Source: Planococcus citri
Lineage: Eukaryota; Arthropoda; Insecta; Hemiptera; Pseudococcidae
Assembly (NCBI RefSeq): GCF_950023065.1
Contig: NC_088677.1
Coordinates: 65,373,469-65,437,468, forward strand
Reading direction: 5' to 3'
Length of the DNA: 64,000 nt
Under the pieces are notes generated by a model that searched no databases, was not told the DNA's origin, and saw only the letters and a program-made list of their open reading frames with translations. Numbering within the stretch: the first letter of the stretch is position 1; every line of letters begins with the position of its first letter. Of the stretch, positions 35,400-44,384 are shown piece after piece. The translations under genes were made by a program, and so were the position numbers.

Positions 35400-36100
35400 C
35401 AAACTGTTATCTGTGAAACTTTTTAAATTTTGATTCCTAAATCCTTAACATTGTCTAATTGTAAGATGGATTGCATGGCGTTGCATACAGCCCTCGTAGC
35501 AATTTGAAGCATCTTTTGCAACTACAGTAAACTTCGCTTATTATTATAACGGTTAATGTTATAAATCGCTTTATGTTATTAAAATTGTCTGGTCCCGATC
35601 TATTATATCCCATTACATTTTCAATCGGTTTATGTTATAAGTCGCTTAATGTTATTAAAATGGGCTGGGACAAACGTTATAACATTAAGCGAAGTTTACT
35701 GTAGAAGATATTTTGCTTCACCTTTGTTGGCCAGAATAGGCCCAAATATGTCAACAAAAAGTACATCGCCTATGCAGTACATTGCCTATGCAGTACACTT
35801 CCACTTGAGCATATTCAATCTTTTGATGGTTAGCATAGTTTTTGTTTACCTTACATACAATACACGAGCTAGTGATCGAGCATATGTGAGTGAGTGCATT
35901 AGGATGATAATATAACTGTTGGAAAATTGTGAGTAAACGTGCCGCACCAGTGTGTCCATGGGCATAGTGGAGGTAGTTTACTGTATCAGTATCATGATCA
36001 ATCGGGCAAGTAAGGAATGTGTGATCCGTCTTCAAATTTTTATTCACAACTTTTCCTTTGTAGTACAGTATGTCAAGGAAGTGGTGTCCGGTGGCTTAAA
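35400..36100 (-). pseudogene. LTR-retrotransposon integrase relic
   Basis: A minus-strand open frame (35751-36047) carries an integrase-type H2C2 zinc-binding domain: HYAHGHTGAARLL, a YYHP segment, then C...C in SSCIVCKVNKNY. In a neighbouring frame the start of the catalytic core follows (a VDIFGP motif, whose D would be the first acidic residue of the DDE triad). The frame is broken between the two by a 16-bp tandem duplication (35761-35792), and the core is split by the 177-bp MITE at 35525. No LTRs, reverse transcriptase or other domains are visible, so this is a dead fragment of a Gypsy/Pao-type element. Upstream frame ends in a stop at about 36098. Confidence 0.75.
35525..35701. mobile_element. 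pogo/Tigger-like MITE (177 bp)
   Basis: The ends CAGTAAACTTCGCTTA and TAAGCGAAGTTTACTG are perfect inverted repeats between TA duplications (35523-35524 and 35702-35703). A CAGT start, a CGCTTAT core and a TA target fit pogo/Tigger-type non-autonomous elements. The interior has GTTATAA repeats. It is inserted in the integrase relic. Confidence 0.82.
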
Positions 36101-36228
36101 TTTCTACATATGTGGAAATAACTGGCTAGATGAATGAAGCTGTGTTGAGTAGGAAAAAATAAGGGCTTTCAAAAGCAACCTTGAAAATTTCAGACCTGTG
36201 CTCAGGGTGTCCACAAATTGAAAAACCA

Positions 36229-37220
36229 GTACCTACTCCAAGATGAAAAAAACATGATATGAATTTTTTGAAACCAGTTCATCAATTTGCAATCAGTTAT
36301 CAAAAGCAACCAACAAATTGGAGATAGAGAAGAAAAGCTGGAAACAAAAGTTGTAGGGCGTGAAAAATTGAACCAGTTTGCCAATTGGAGTTTTGAAACC
36401 GGTTCATTAATTTGCAACCAGTCATCGAAAATTCCCTAAAAATTGGAGTTATGGAAAAAACTTCCGAAACAAAAGTTGTAGAGCGTGAAAATTTGAACTA
36501 TTTTTGCTAATTGGATTTTGAAACCGGTTCATTAATTTGCAAACACGTAATTTTTGATAACTATGTAGTTGCAAATTGACGAACCAGTTTCGAAATTCGA
36601 TTAGCAAACATAGTTCAATTTTTCACGCTTCACAACTTTTGCTTCAAGCTGTTTTCTTCGCCTCAAATTTCTAAGTAATTTTCGATAACTGGTTGCAAAC
36701 TGATGAACCGGTTTCAAAATTCAATTGGCAATAATGGTTCCAATTTTTCTCACTGTATAACTTTTGTTTCAAGCTTTTTTTTTTTATCTCCAATTGAAGA
36801 GCTCTATTCCAAAGTGGTTTAAATCATTTTTTAAAAAAACACGTTTTACGGAGATTTTTACTTCAAAAGTGGGTGAAGTCTTCGATTTTTCAAACTAAAT
36901 TTTTCAGCAAACAAATTGTTCTATGGTCAAAGAAAGGAAAGGTGCACCGACCTTTGGAAACAGAACAAATTTTAGCAACAAAAATTTTAAACGCATTTTT
37001 TGAGGAAAAAAATGACTTAACCCACTTTGGAATAGAGCTCTTCAATTATTTGATTGTGTTTGATAACTGGTTGCAAATTATTGAACCGGTTTCAAAATCT
37101 AATTGCTGAAAATTTTTCAATTTTTCACGCCCAATAACTTTTGTTTCGAGCTTTTTTCTCCATCTTCAATTTTTTGGTTGTTTCTGATAACTGGTTGCAA
37201 ATTAATGAACTGGTTTCGAA
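36229..37220. repeat. palindromic repeat field (GAAACCGGTTCATTAATTTGCA)
   Basis: A word close to GAAACCGGTTCATTAATTTG plus an arm with AAAAGTTGTAG.GCGTGAAAA occurs three times forward (about 36268, 36399 and 36519) and at least four times reversed (about 36567, 36690, 37065 and 37190). Nested inside is a smaller inverted pair, CAATTGAAGAGCTCTATTCC (about 36791) and its complement (about 37030). The field could fold back on itself and may be a decayed foldback element with internal duplications. It ends directly at the 37.23-kb gene relic. Confidence 0.6.
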
Positions 37221-37228
37221 AAATAAGT

Positions 37229-37290
37229 GCATGGCGCAGTCGCGTCGCCGCATTTGTTGGTGTTCCCATGTAGACATCTCTGCCTACAGC
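37229..37290 (-). pseudogene. C-terminal relic of a second G4-like gene
   Basis: Minus-strand codons DVYMG.PTNAAT match the C-terminal tail of G4 (DVYMGMSTNAAT). A small insertion then alters the frame before the expected stop. Homology ends at about 37290, where the 3' flank of G7 begins. Relic plus G7 has the same order as G4 plus G5, suggesting a duplicated two-gene block from which most of the first gene was deleted. Confidence 0.7.
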
Positions 37291-37480
37291 TTGTGTTACA
37301 TCATTGATCTATTGAAAGCTGCCCTCAGACAAGATGTTTCAATGAAATTCTCAAAATCAAATGAAAATAGTCACGAATAGACCTAACGAGAAATTTTTTT
37401 ATCACGTTGTTTCATTTATTACATTTTGATTTCAAAATAGAATATTTGGTTACGTACGTAGAAGGCGATGATGTCTCATG

Positions 37481-38134
37481 TTATATTGTAGGTACAGAAA
37501 CTTCTACTCGTATATCAACATCATTGAAGACTCCTTGAAAGTCTACTCCTGTTGGTGTTTTATCTCCCACGTATATATTGTAAACGGGTGGGTTAAATGA
37601 TTTTGCGCCGTATCCTTTTAGAATGACACAAGAATCTCGATCGGACTTACAAGTTTCGTATCTGTATGGAACTTTAGTGCTGTACAAGTACCAGTATCGA
37701 ATATTGAAATCAACGATCCCTGGTTTTTCCGCAGTTGTGTGTGTCAGAATTTCTTCAAATCTCCTGGCTGGTTCCTGCGTGTTAATTTCTGTCAGCTTTT
37801 CCCTATGAGTAAAAGCACAAGCGCATAAACGTCGAATTTGTTCATTGCTTGTGCTCGGGATTCCTATATAGTCATTGAATTTCTTCGCAACTGAAATTCG
37901 TGAATTGTGTACATGTACATTTTTCAATAATATTGAGGTTGGTCGTTGCAGTTGCATGAAATTGAAATATGGTAACTCACCATAGTTAACTAGAGAAAAT
38001 TCATTGTTGAATTCTTCGGGTAACTTCTTTTGGATATCCACATGGTATGTCTTGTATTGGCAGTAGTTAGATTCAGCCGTTGTGTTGGAGTAGAACCAGT
38101 TCAATATAATCATAAACGTCAGAAAGTACATCAT
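37481..38134 (-). CDS. G7: secreted orphan-family protein, clade B, in-frame intron
   Basis: Exons 37981-38134 and 37481-37890 with a 90-nt phase-1 intron encode 187 residues. Two ATGs in a row open the gene, as in G6, and I take the first (38134); the frame continues open upstream to 38188, but that part lies beyond the promoter distance seen in paralogues. The signal peptide is MMYFLTFMIILNWFYSNTTA. Cysteines are NYCQYK, LCACAF and C.SDRDSC. It lacks both the EYC of clade A and the exon-2 cysteine of G5 and G6, leaving five. The intron is divisible by three and stop-free, so retention would give 217 residues. The YNIYVGD block is intact. TATAAG is at 38224-38229 and AATAAA at 37415-37420. 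Confidence 0.83.
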   Translation of the reverse strand: MMYFLTFMIILNWFYSNTTAESNYCQYKTYHVDIQKKLPEEFNNEFSLVNYGELPYFNFMQLQRPTSILLKNVHVHNSRISVAKKFNDYIGIPSTSNEQIRRLCACAFTHREKLTEINTQEPARRFEEILTHTTAEKPGIVDFNIRYWYLYSTKVPYRYETCKSDRDSCVILKGYGAKSFNPPVYNIYVGDKTPTGVDFQGVFNDVDIRVEVSVPTI

Positions 38135-38223
38135 TTCGCGAAAATGTCGAGTACGTTGATTTGTGTGTAGCACCGAGCACGAGAACAAATGACTGTGCTA
38201 GAATCTTTTGTAAACGATTGCTG

Positions 38224-38229
38224 CTTATA
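38224..38229 (-). promoter_or_regulatory. TATA box of G7
   Basis: TATAAG within TTTTCTGCTATAAG, about 93 nt upstream of the G7 start codon. Confidence 0.5.
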
Positions 38230-38983
38230 GCAGAAAAGAGAACGCTTTTATGTGACAGGTATTCTAGTGTGTTATTCGTTAATTGCTTTCAAAATTTTAT
38301 TGTTCAACGTCGTCGTTAGCAAGTGTTTTTTATTGTAAATTTTTTTATGAAAAGTCGAGTTATCAATGTCAAATTTTTGGTTAGAAATGTTTCCATTGTC
38401 TTTATTTTACGTTTTTACCTCGTTCTTTGTTTTTTGTTTTTTTTTGTTCTGTTTGTAGTTTTATTGTGAAGTTCACCCGGGACCTGGTGTGAAACTTCCA
38501 GTAGGCAGTAGCTAACATTTTAGCTGCCATAATTGATTTTTCGATTTTCATCGAATTTTTGAAAATTCAAAATTGACCTTTTTTTGTCGATTTATGCTTC
38601 AAATAACGTATCTTTTAATTGCTTGGTTTACGCATCGTTGGCAAATTTGCTAATTTTTGTACAAGTGTTGCTTATTCTTTAAAAGCTGCTGGACCCAAAA
38701 TGTATTTCACGAGTAGGTCTGGTGCAACGCTTATTCCTCCATCTTGATGGGTCGAGGTGTGATGATGAGTGTTTGAATTCTGTTTAGTGACTTGTAAAAT
38801 TTTTCCCTTCTAAATTGTTTGAAGGTTTAAAAAAATTTTGAATAAATATTTTATTCATTGATTTTTTTTTTGAGGCGATGGAGGGGTCACTTTTCAAGAA
38901 GATTTGTTCGAAGTAAATAATCACCAGTTCAACCAATAATGCAGGATCTTTATTCGCTACAGATTTTACGATGGAAACAACAA

Positions 38984-39620
38984 TTAAGAGATATTGATTG
39001 TAATTATTTCTATGTTTACATCTTTGATGACACCTTGAAAGAGCACCCCCTTGTTTTCATTCACGAAAATTCCCACATAAATATTGTAAAGCGGTAGTGT
39101 GTAAGATTTCTGTTGGAAGCCTTTTAGGATTATACAGTGATGTACACCATGGTCACACACGGTAAACTGATATTGTGGTGTATAATTGATCAAGAAGCAG
39201 TATGGACATTTTGGATCAACAAGGCCTCCTCCTGAAATTCTTGTGTCCAGCAAAATGTCTTCAAATGTCTTGGAGGTTTCGTCTTTTTCGGCGCGAAGCT
39301 GTTCTTTTTTATAGAAAGCGCACGCGCATAATTGTCGTAGTTCTTCTCTGGTAACGTCGACGTTGTAGCCGAATAATGACAACAATCTTCTTTTGGCAGA
39401 AATTTATTTGTGTAGAACGTGTAAGGTACTCTGTGTACTTGGAGTTTGATGAAATTAATGTCAACTCACCATCTCCGAGTAGAGAATATTCACTGATTAT
39501 CGCATCGTCTAAATCTTTCTCGGTTCCTGGCTCGTACTTTTGGTCTTTGCAAAGGTGGGAATCAGGCGTTGTGCTGGAGTAGAACCAGTTTATTGAAAAC
39601 ATCAATATCACCAGCTTCAT
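38984..39620 (-). CDS. G8: orphan-family gene with lost splice acceptor
   Basis: Exon 1 (39470-39620) has a signal peptide (MKLVILMFSINWFYSSTT), LCKDQKYEPG and a normal donor (G|GTGAGT). Exon 2 by homology would start at 39396 and run to 38984, giving 187 residues in total. The acceptor there reads TTTCTG instead of the TTTCAG or TTCCAG of all paralogues, so the AG is gone. The nearest AGs on either side do not restore the frame. Exon 2 is otherwise open with LCACAFYKKEQ, C.....HHCIILKGF and YNIYVG, but the conserved YW has become YC (PYCFLINY). AATAAA is present (38949-38954). It is either a recent pseudogene or a gene spliced at a non-AG acceptor. G9 is its closest relative. Confidence 0.7.
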
Positions 39621-39825
39621 TATTTTTCAAAAAAGTTGAGCTAACTTTTAAATTGGCGCAAGACTTGAGTTTATTGTTGAAGTGTATGAGCATGAAGCAC
39701 TCGTAACAAAAGTATAAAATACGTGTGGAAGGTATTCCAAATTTTAGATTTACCAAGCTCGGTAAATTTTCACATTTTGAACGTGCAAAGCCATCAACAG
39801 GTGTTGCATAGGTCTGTTCCATTGT

Positions 39826-39850
39826 TCATTGAATGCAAGTACATGCTTAA
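39826..39850. other. unoccupied paralogous site of the piggyBac-like hairpin
   Basis: Upstream of G8 the sequence CCATTGTTCATTGAATGCAAG runs without interruption. Upstream of G9 the same sequence is split at TTAA by the 1343-bp hairpin. The site here reads TTGA. Confidence 0.75.
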
Positions 39851-40869
39851 ATGAATAACGTTATCATTGCTGACAATTTAAGGATAAACTTCCATTGACA
39901 GTTCATTATTTTTTACCCGTTTGTTCATTACATTTATTTTTGTTCATTTTATTTGTAATTTCAAATTCGGTGCTAGGTTTGGAAAAAACTACAATTTTTT
40001 TTAAGCCGTTTAACGCCTAACAGGGAAATTCTGATGTGCTTTGTCGATTGCAAAAAATTATTCAATCTTGTAACCATGAAAAAATGTTGAGAATCCTGAA
40101 GAAATACGTACGATGTTAATGACGAAGACTTACAAAAATTGTTTAGAAAAGTAAGTGGCAAAATTGCCAGGCTAGAAAGATTTCAGCCTATATTCCTGAT
40201 CTGTCTCTTCCTATAAAAAATGCTTGAATGTCTGGCAATATAATTATAATGAAGTTGAAATTTGAAATTTCAACTCTGACTGCCCCTCATTCTTGAAAAA
40301 TACGAAATGTTTTGCCACAAGTCTTTCGTAAGTGCGTGCTTTTAGAGTTATGCTTGGAAACACTTAATCAAAAATTACTTACTCGTATGTTCAGAATTTT
40401 TTCATGCGGATGGGAGATGATCGACGCGACGATCGTACTTATGCAAGGAGACTACAAAGAAAGTGTTCAAGACGATTCATTTTATGGAATTTTAGGAACA
40501 CAGTTAATCAGGAAAGACTTCTCAAAATGAAATGAATATCTAGTATAAAAATATGTTCTCGAGTTGGTATTTTTTTTCCATTTTGGTTTGTTATCGCTGA
40601 AAGAATTCCTCTGGATGTATTATTATTACGAATAATATCAATATTTCTTGCGGTACAACGCTCATTCCTTCAGGCCTGTCTTGATTGATCACGATGTAAT
40701 GATGCGTGTTTGAATTCTGTGAAAAGACTTGAGAAAGTTTTTCTTTCAAAAATATGTGTAACTTTGAAATAATCGCTATTAAAACCAATAATGCAGGATA
40801 TTTAGGTATTTATTGCTGCAGTTTTTAGGATGAAAAATTTACCAAAAATTTCTGCATACAATTTTCATA

Positions 40870-41521
40870 TTATTCTGATTTATTTACATATTGAGCAACG
40901 ATGTCGGCATCTTTGATAAGGTTGACATCTTTGATAACACCTTCAAAAAGAATATTTTTTCCTTCGTTTTGAAAACGTCCCACGTAAATATTGTAAAGTG
41001 GTAATTTGTTTGATTTCTTTTGATAACCTTTCTGGATTACACAGCTATGTCCTGCGTATTCACACTCCCCATAAGGATGTTCTGGTACATAGAACCAGTA
41101 TGAAAGATGTGAATAAAAAGTGCGTGTTCTTACGGATGTTTCCGTTATAATTTCTTCAAATGTCTTGATGGGGTTGCCTTCTTTGGCTCCAAGTTGTTGC
41201 TTTTTATAGAACGCGCACGCGCATAAATATACTTGTTGGTTAATGGTCATGTCGACGTAACCGAAGATTGATAATAATTTTCTTTTGACTGAAATTTGCT
41301 GATGGAGTGAGTATTTGTATTGAATTTATACTAAGAGAGTTTGATGAAATTAATGTTAACTCACCGTCGTTGAGTAGAGAATATTCATTATCTATTTGAC
41401 GGTCTATATCTGCCTCGGCTACCAGCTCGTACTTTTGGTCTTTGCAAATGTTAGGAGTAGCCGTTGTATTGCAGTAGAACCAGGTTATTGAAAACATCAC
41501 CATAAATATCAGCAGCTTCAT
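40870..41521 (-). CDS. G9: secreted orphan-family protein, clade C
   Basis: Exons 41365-41521 and 40870-41288 with a 76-nt phase-1 intron encode 191 residues. The signal peptide is MKLLIFMVMFSITWFYCNTTA. ICKDQKYELV follows, EYS replaces EYC, and exon 2 begins VKRKLLSIFGYVDMT before YLCACAFYKKQQ. The YW block is present but shorter (YWFYVPEHPYGEC), followed by C.....HSCVIQKGY, YNIYVGRF and FEGVIKDVN. Five cysteines remain in the mature part. The acceptor TTTCAG is intact, unlike in G8. AATAAA is at 40809-40814. The first exon is closest to G8, and the flanks on both sides match G8. Function unknown. Confidence 0.85.
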
Positions 41522-41760
41522 TATTTTTCAAAAAAGTTAGGTCAACTTTTAAATAGCGTAAGACTTGTAAACGTAGTGTTAATGTTACCGAGGGAAGGTT
41601 TTAGAAACGATTTCTTTCTATGTTTCTCGTTGAAAAGTAAAATACAGTACGTGTGGAATGTGTTCAAGTTTTTCATTTACCCTCGGTAAATTTTCCCATT
41701 TTCTATGGGCATCAAAGCCATCGACAGATGTTGCATAGGTCTGGTTCCATTGTTTATTAA

Positions 41761-43103
41761 CCCTTTGGAGGTTCTCTAGGTTTTTGGGTTAGAAAATTGA
41801 AGTGCCTTAATGAGTGTGATAGGGTACCTCGCCCAATTGGCCAAACCACAAAAAAGTCGAGCTTTTGATGAAAAGTTTTATAGGAAAATGAAAGTTTCCA
41901 AAAAACACAAATGTGACATTTCCTAAAAAAAAATTGAATGTATGCAGAATTTTTTTTTGAAAAAATGAACCAAAAACATGTGTCAAAAACATTGAACAAA
42001 AGCACTCTTTCAAAAAATGAAATAAAAATTGAATTGGAAAAAAATAAAAAAACAAGGTTGAAAAAAAGTCATCTGGCAGTTCACAAATTCAGCGAGAATC
42101 AAATCTTGTTGGCAAAAATGCCTTTGTTTAAAGCATGAAGAGAAGAAAAATCTATGTCGCTAAGAGAGGATTTTTTATCAAGTCATAAAATCTTTTAGGA
42201 AATCGAGCCGAAATATGGGACAAAATTTAGCGAAATTGCGAGCTTTCTGGCAGGAGGTAACTAATTATAAAAAACATTTTCGCCTTTATTCACGAGATGT
42301 AGCATAGAATTTTCTTTCATTTTGGGAAAAAATGAGTATTTTATCACTTATTGGAGTATAGGAATATGAAGATGAAGATGAAAAGAAATAGTGAACAAAA
42401 ACACAAATCCACAGCGTAAACGAAATGAAAGACTGAACTCGTAGATGAATTTGGATTTTTATTTACTATTTTTACTATTTCTCTTCATCTTCATCTTCAT
42501 ATTCCTATACTCCAATAAGTAATAAAATACTCATTTTTTCCCAAAATGAAAGAAAATTCTATGCTACATCTCGTGAATAAAGGCGAAAATGTTTTTATAA
42601 TTAGTTACCTCCTGCCAGAAAGCTCGCAATTTCGCTAAATTTTGTCCCATATTTCGGCTCGATTTCCTAAAAGATTTTATGACTTGATAAAAAATCCTCT
42701 CTTAGCGACATAGATTTTTCTTCTCTTCATGCTTTAAACAAAGGCATTTTTGCCAACAAGATTTGATTCTCGCTGAATTTGTGAACTGCCAGATGACTTT
42801 TTTTCAACCTTGTTTTTTTATTTTTTTCCAATTCAATTTTTATTTCATTTTTTGAAAGAGTGCTTTTGTTCAATGTTTTTGACACATGTTTTTGGTTCAT
42901 TTTTTCAAAAAAAATTCTGCATACATTCAATTTTTTTTTAGGAAATGTCACATTTGTGTTTTTTGGAAACTTTCATTTTCCTATAAAACTTTTCATCAAA
43001 AGCTCGACTTTTTTGTGGTTTGGCCAATTGGGCGAGGTACCCTATCACACTCATTAAGGCACTTCAATTTTCTAACCCGAAAACCTAGAGAACCTCCAAA
43101 GGG
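41761..43103. mobile_element. piggyBac-like 1.34-kb hairpin element
   Basis: Two arms of about 630 bp (41761-42391 and 42475-43103) are almost perfect inverted copies around a spacer of about 83 bp. The ends begin CCCTTTGGAGGTTCTCTAGG and are flanked by TTAA on both sides (41757-41760 and 43104-43107). TTAA duplication and CCC ends are hallmarks of the piggyBac superfamily. There is no transposase, so it is non-autonomous. The near-identity of the arms suggests recent insertion or arm homogenisation. Read-through RNA would fold into a very long hairpin. Confidence 0.88.
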
Positions 43104-43576
43104 TTAAATGCAAGTAAATGAAATGACGCTATAGTTGCTGAAAATCTGTGGAAAAGCTTTCACTGACTGTTCATTATTTTACCAGTTTGTTCTTTGCATT
43201 TTGTTATTTTTTAGTTCGTTTAGTGTATAATTTGAAATTTGGTGCTGAGTTTGGAAAAAATTTCCATTTGTGTATCAGAATTTTTTAAAATATACTTAAC
43301 CTGCGTAAAAGAAACTTCCTCGGTCCTTCAAACAAATTTTGGTCTTCATCTACATACTATGTATGAGTATGAAGTCCCATCACGATTAGGAAAAAGTTGT
43401 AAAAACTGATTAAGTAATTAAAAATTGAAGTACCTTGTAACTTTTTTTTTCAATTTTTCAATTTTGGTCAAAATCCTTCCTTTGATAAAAAGTGTACAGA
43501 GAATGTTGATTCAAATTTTTTATTTCCTTGTTGTTGATTTTTTTCAATTTGGGAAGCTTTATTGTCTTCTAATATA

Positions 43577-44265
43577 CATGGTGTCCGGGGAGTGGTGATA
43601 CAAACCTCAGATTTTGATAGAACCGGGAACGACTAACTAGTAAGAAAAAAAGTTGTGTGAATGTGTGGCCTATCTTCCAAATTGAAGGGGCAAAATACTT
43701 TTTCAAAATCTAAGAGCCAAAATCCAATTTAGACCATGAGGTCGGTAGTGCTTTGAAAAATGAACAAAATTACCTATTATTACCATTTTGCCTAACTTGA
43801 AAATTGAAGAGCCTATAAATGATTTTTAATTTCCAAAAATCAGGATGAAAAAAATGAATGCTGAAATGAATACTTACTACTTACGTTGAAAAATAAACAG
43901 ATTTTGTCATGATCATATTTTTTTTTACTCTAAAATTTGAAAAATTTTTGAAGCTCAAAAATGATAAAATCAATGAAATTTTTAGCTAATAAAAAATTGT
44001 TGAACTTCAAAAACTTTTTAAATTTTAGAGTAAGAAAAAAAATGTTCGTAACAAAATTTGTTCATTTTTTGACTTCGGTATTCATTTCCACGTTTATTTT
44101 TTTCATCGCGATTTTTTGAAATTGAAAATCAAAATTGGATTTTGAAAACTCATTTTCTCCCTTCAATTTTCAAGATAAGTAACTTGTTTATCTTACGTTT
44201 TTTTTTTACTAGTACCTGGTTATATCCAAATCTGAAGTTTGTCCTACCACTCCCCGGACACCCTG
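43577..44265. mobile_element. TA-flanked foldback MITE (689 bp)
   Basis: The left end CATGGTGTCCGGGGAGTGGT and the right end (reverse complement) CAGGGTGTCCGGGGAGTGGT extend into inverted repeats of about 70 bp. Looser inversion continues to a centre near 43985 (the ACTCTAAAATTTGAAAAA pair). TA at 43575-43576 and 44266-44267 fits a Tc1/mariner-type origin. No coding sequence. Confidence 0.8.
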
Positions 44266-44384
44266 TATAGAGTAGGATCGCAAAAACCAAACTCGTCGTG
44301 AATATTTTCATAGTCATTGATATCCAGGGCTAGGTAGTAGAATCAAATTGCATTGTTTGCCCTTTTCTGTATCACTCAGTTTAG

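Noticed and set aside
41757..43107. Matching ORFs on opposite strands (up to 82 codons)
   Set aside because: They are the same sequence read from the two arms of the hairpin element, Phe/Lys-rich, with no transposase motif.
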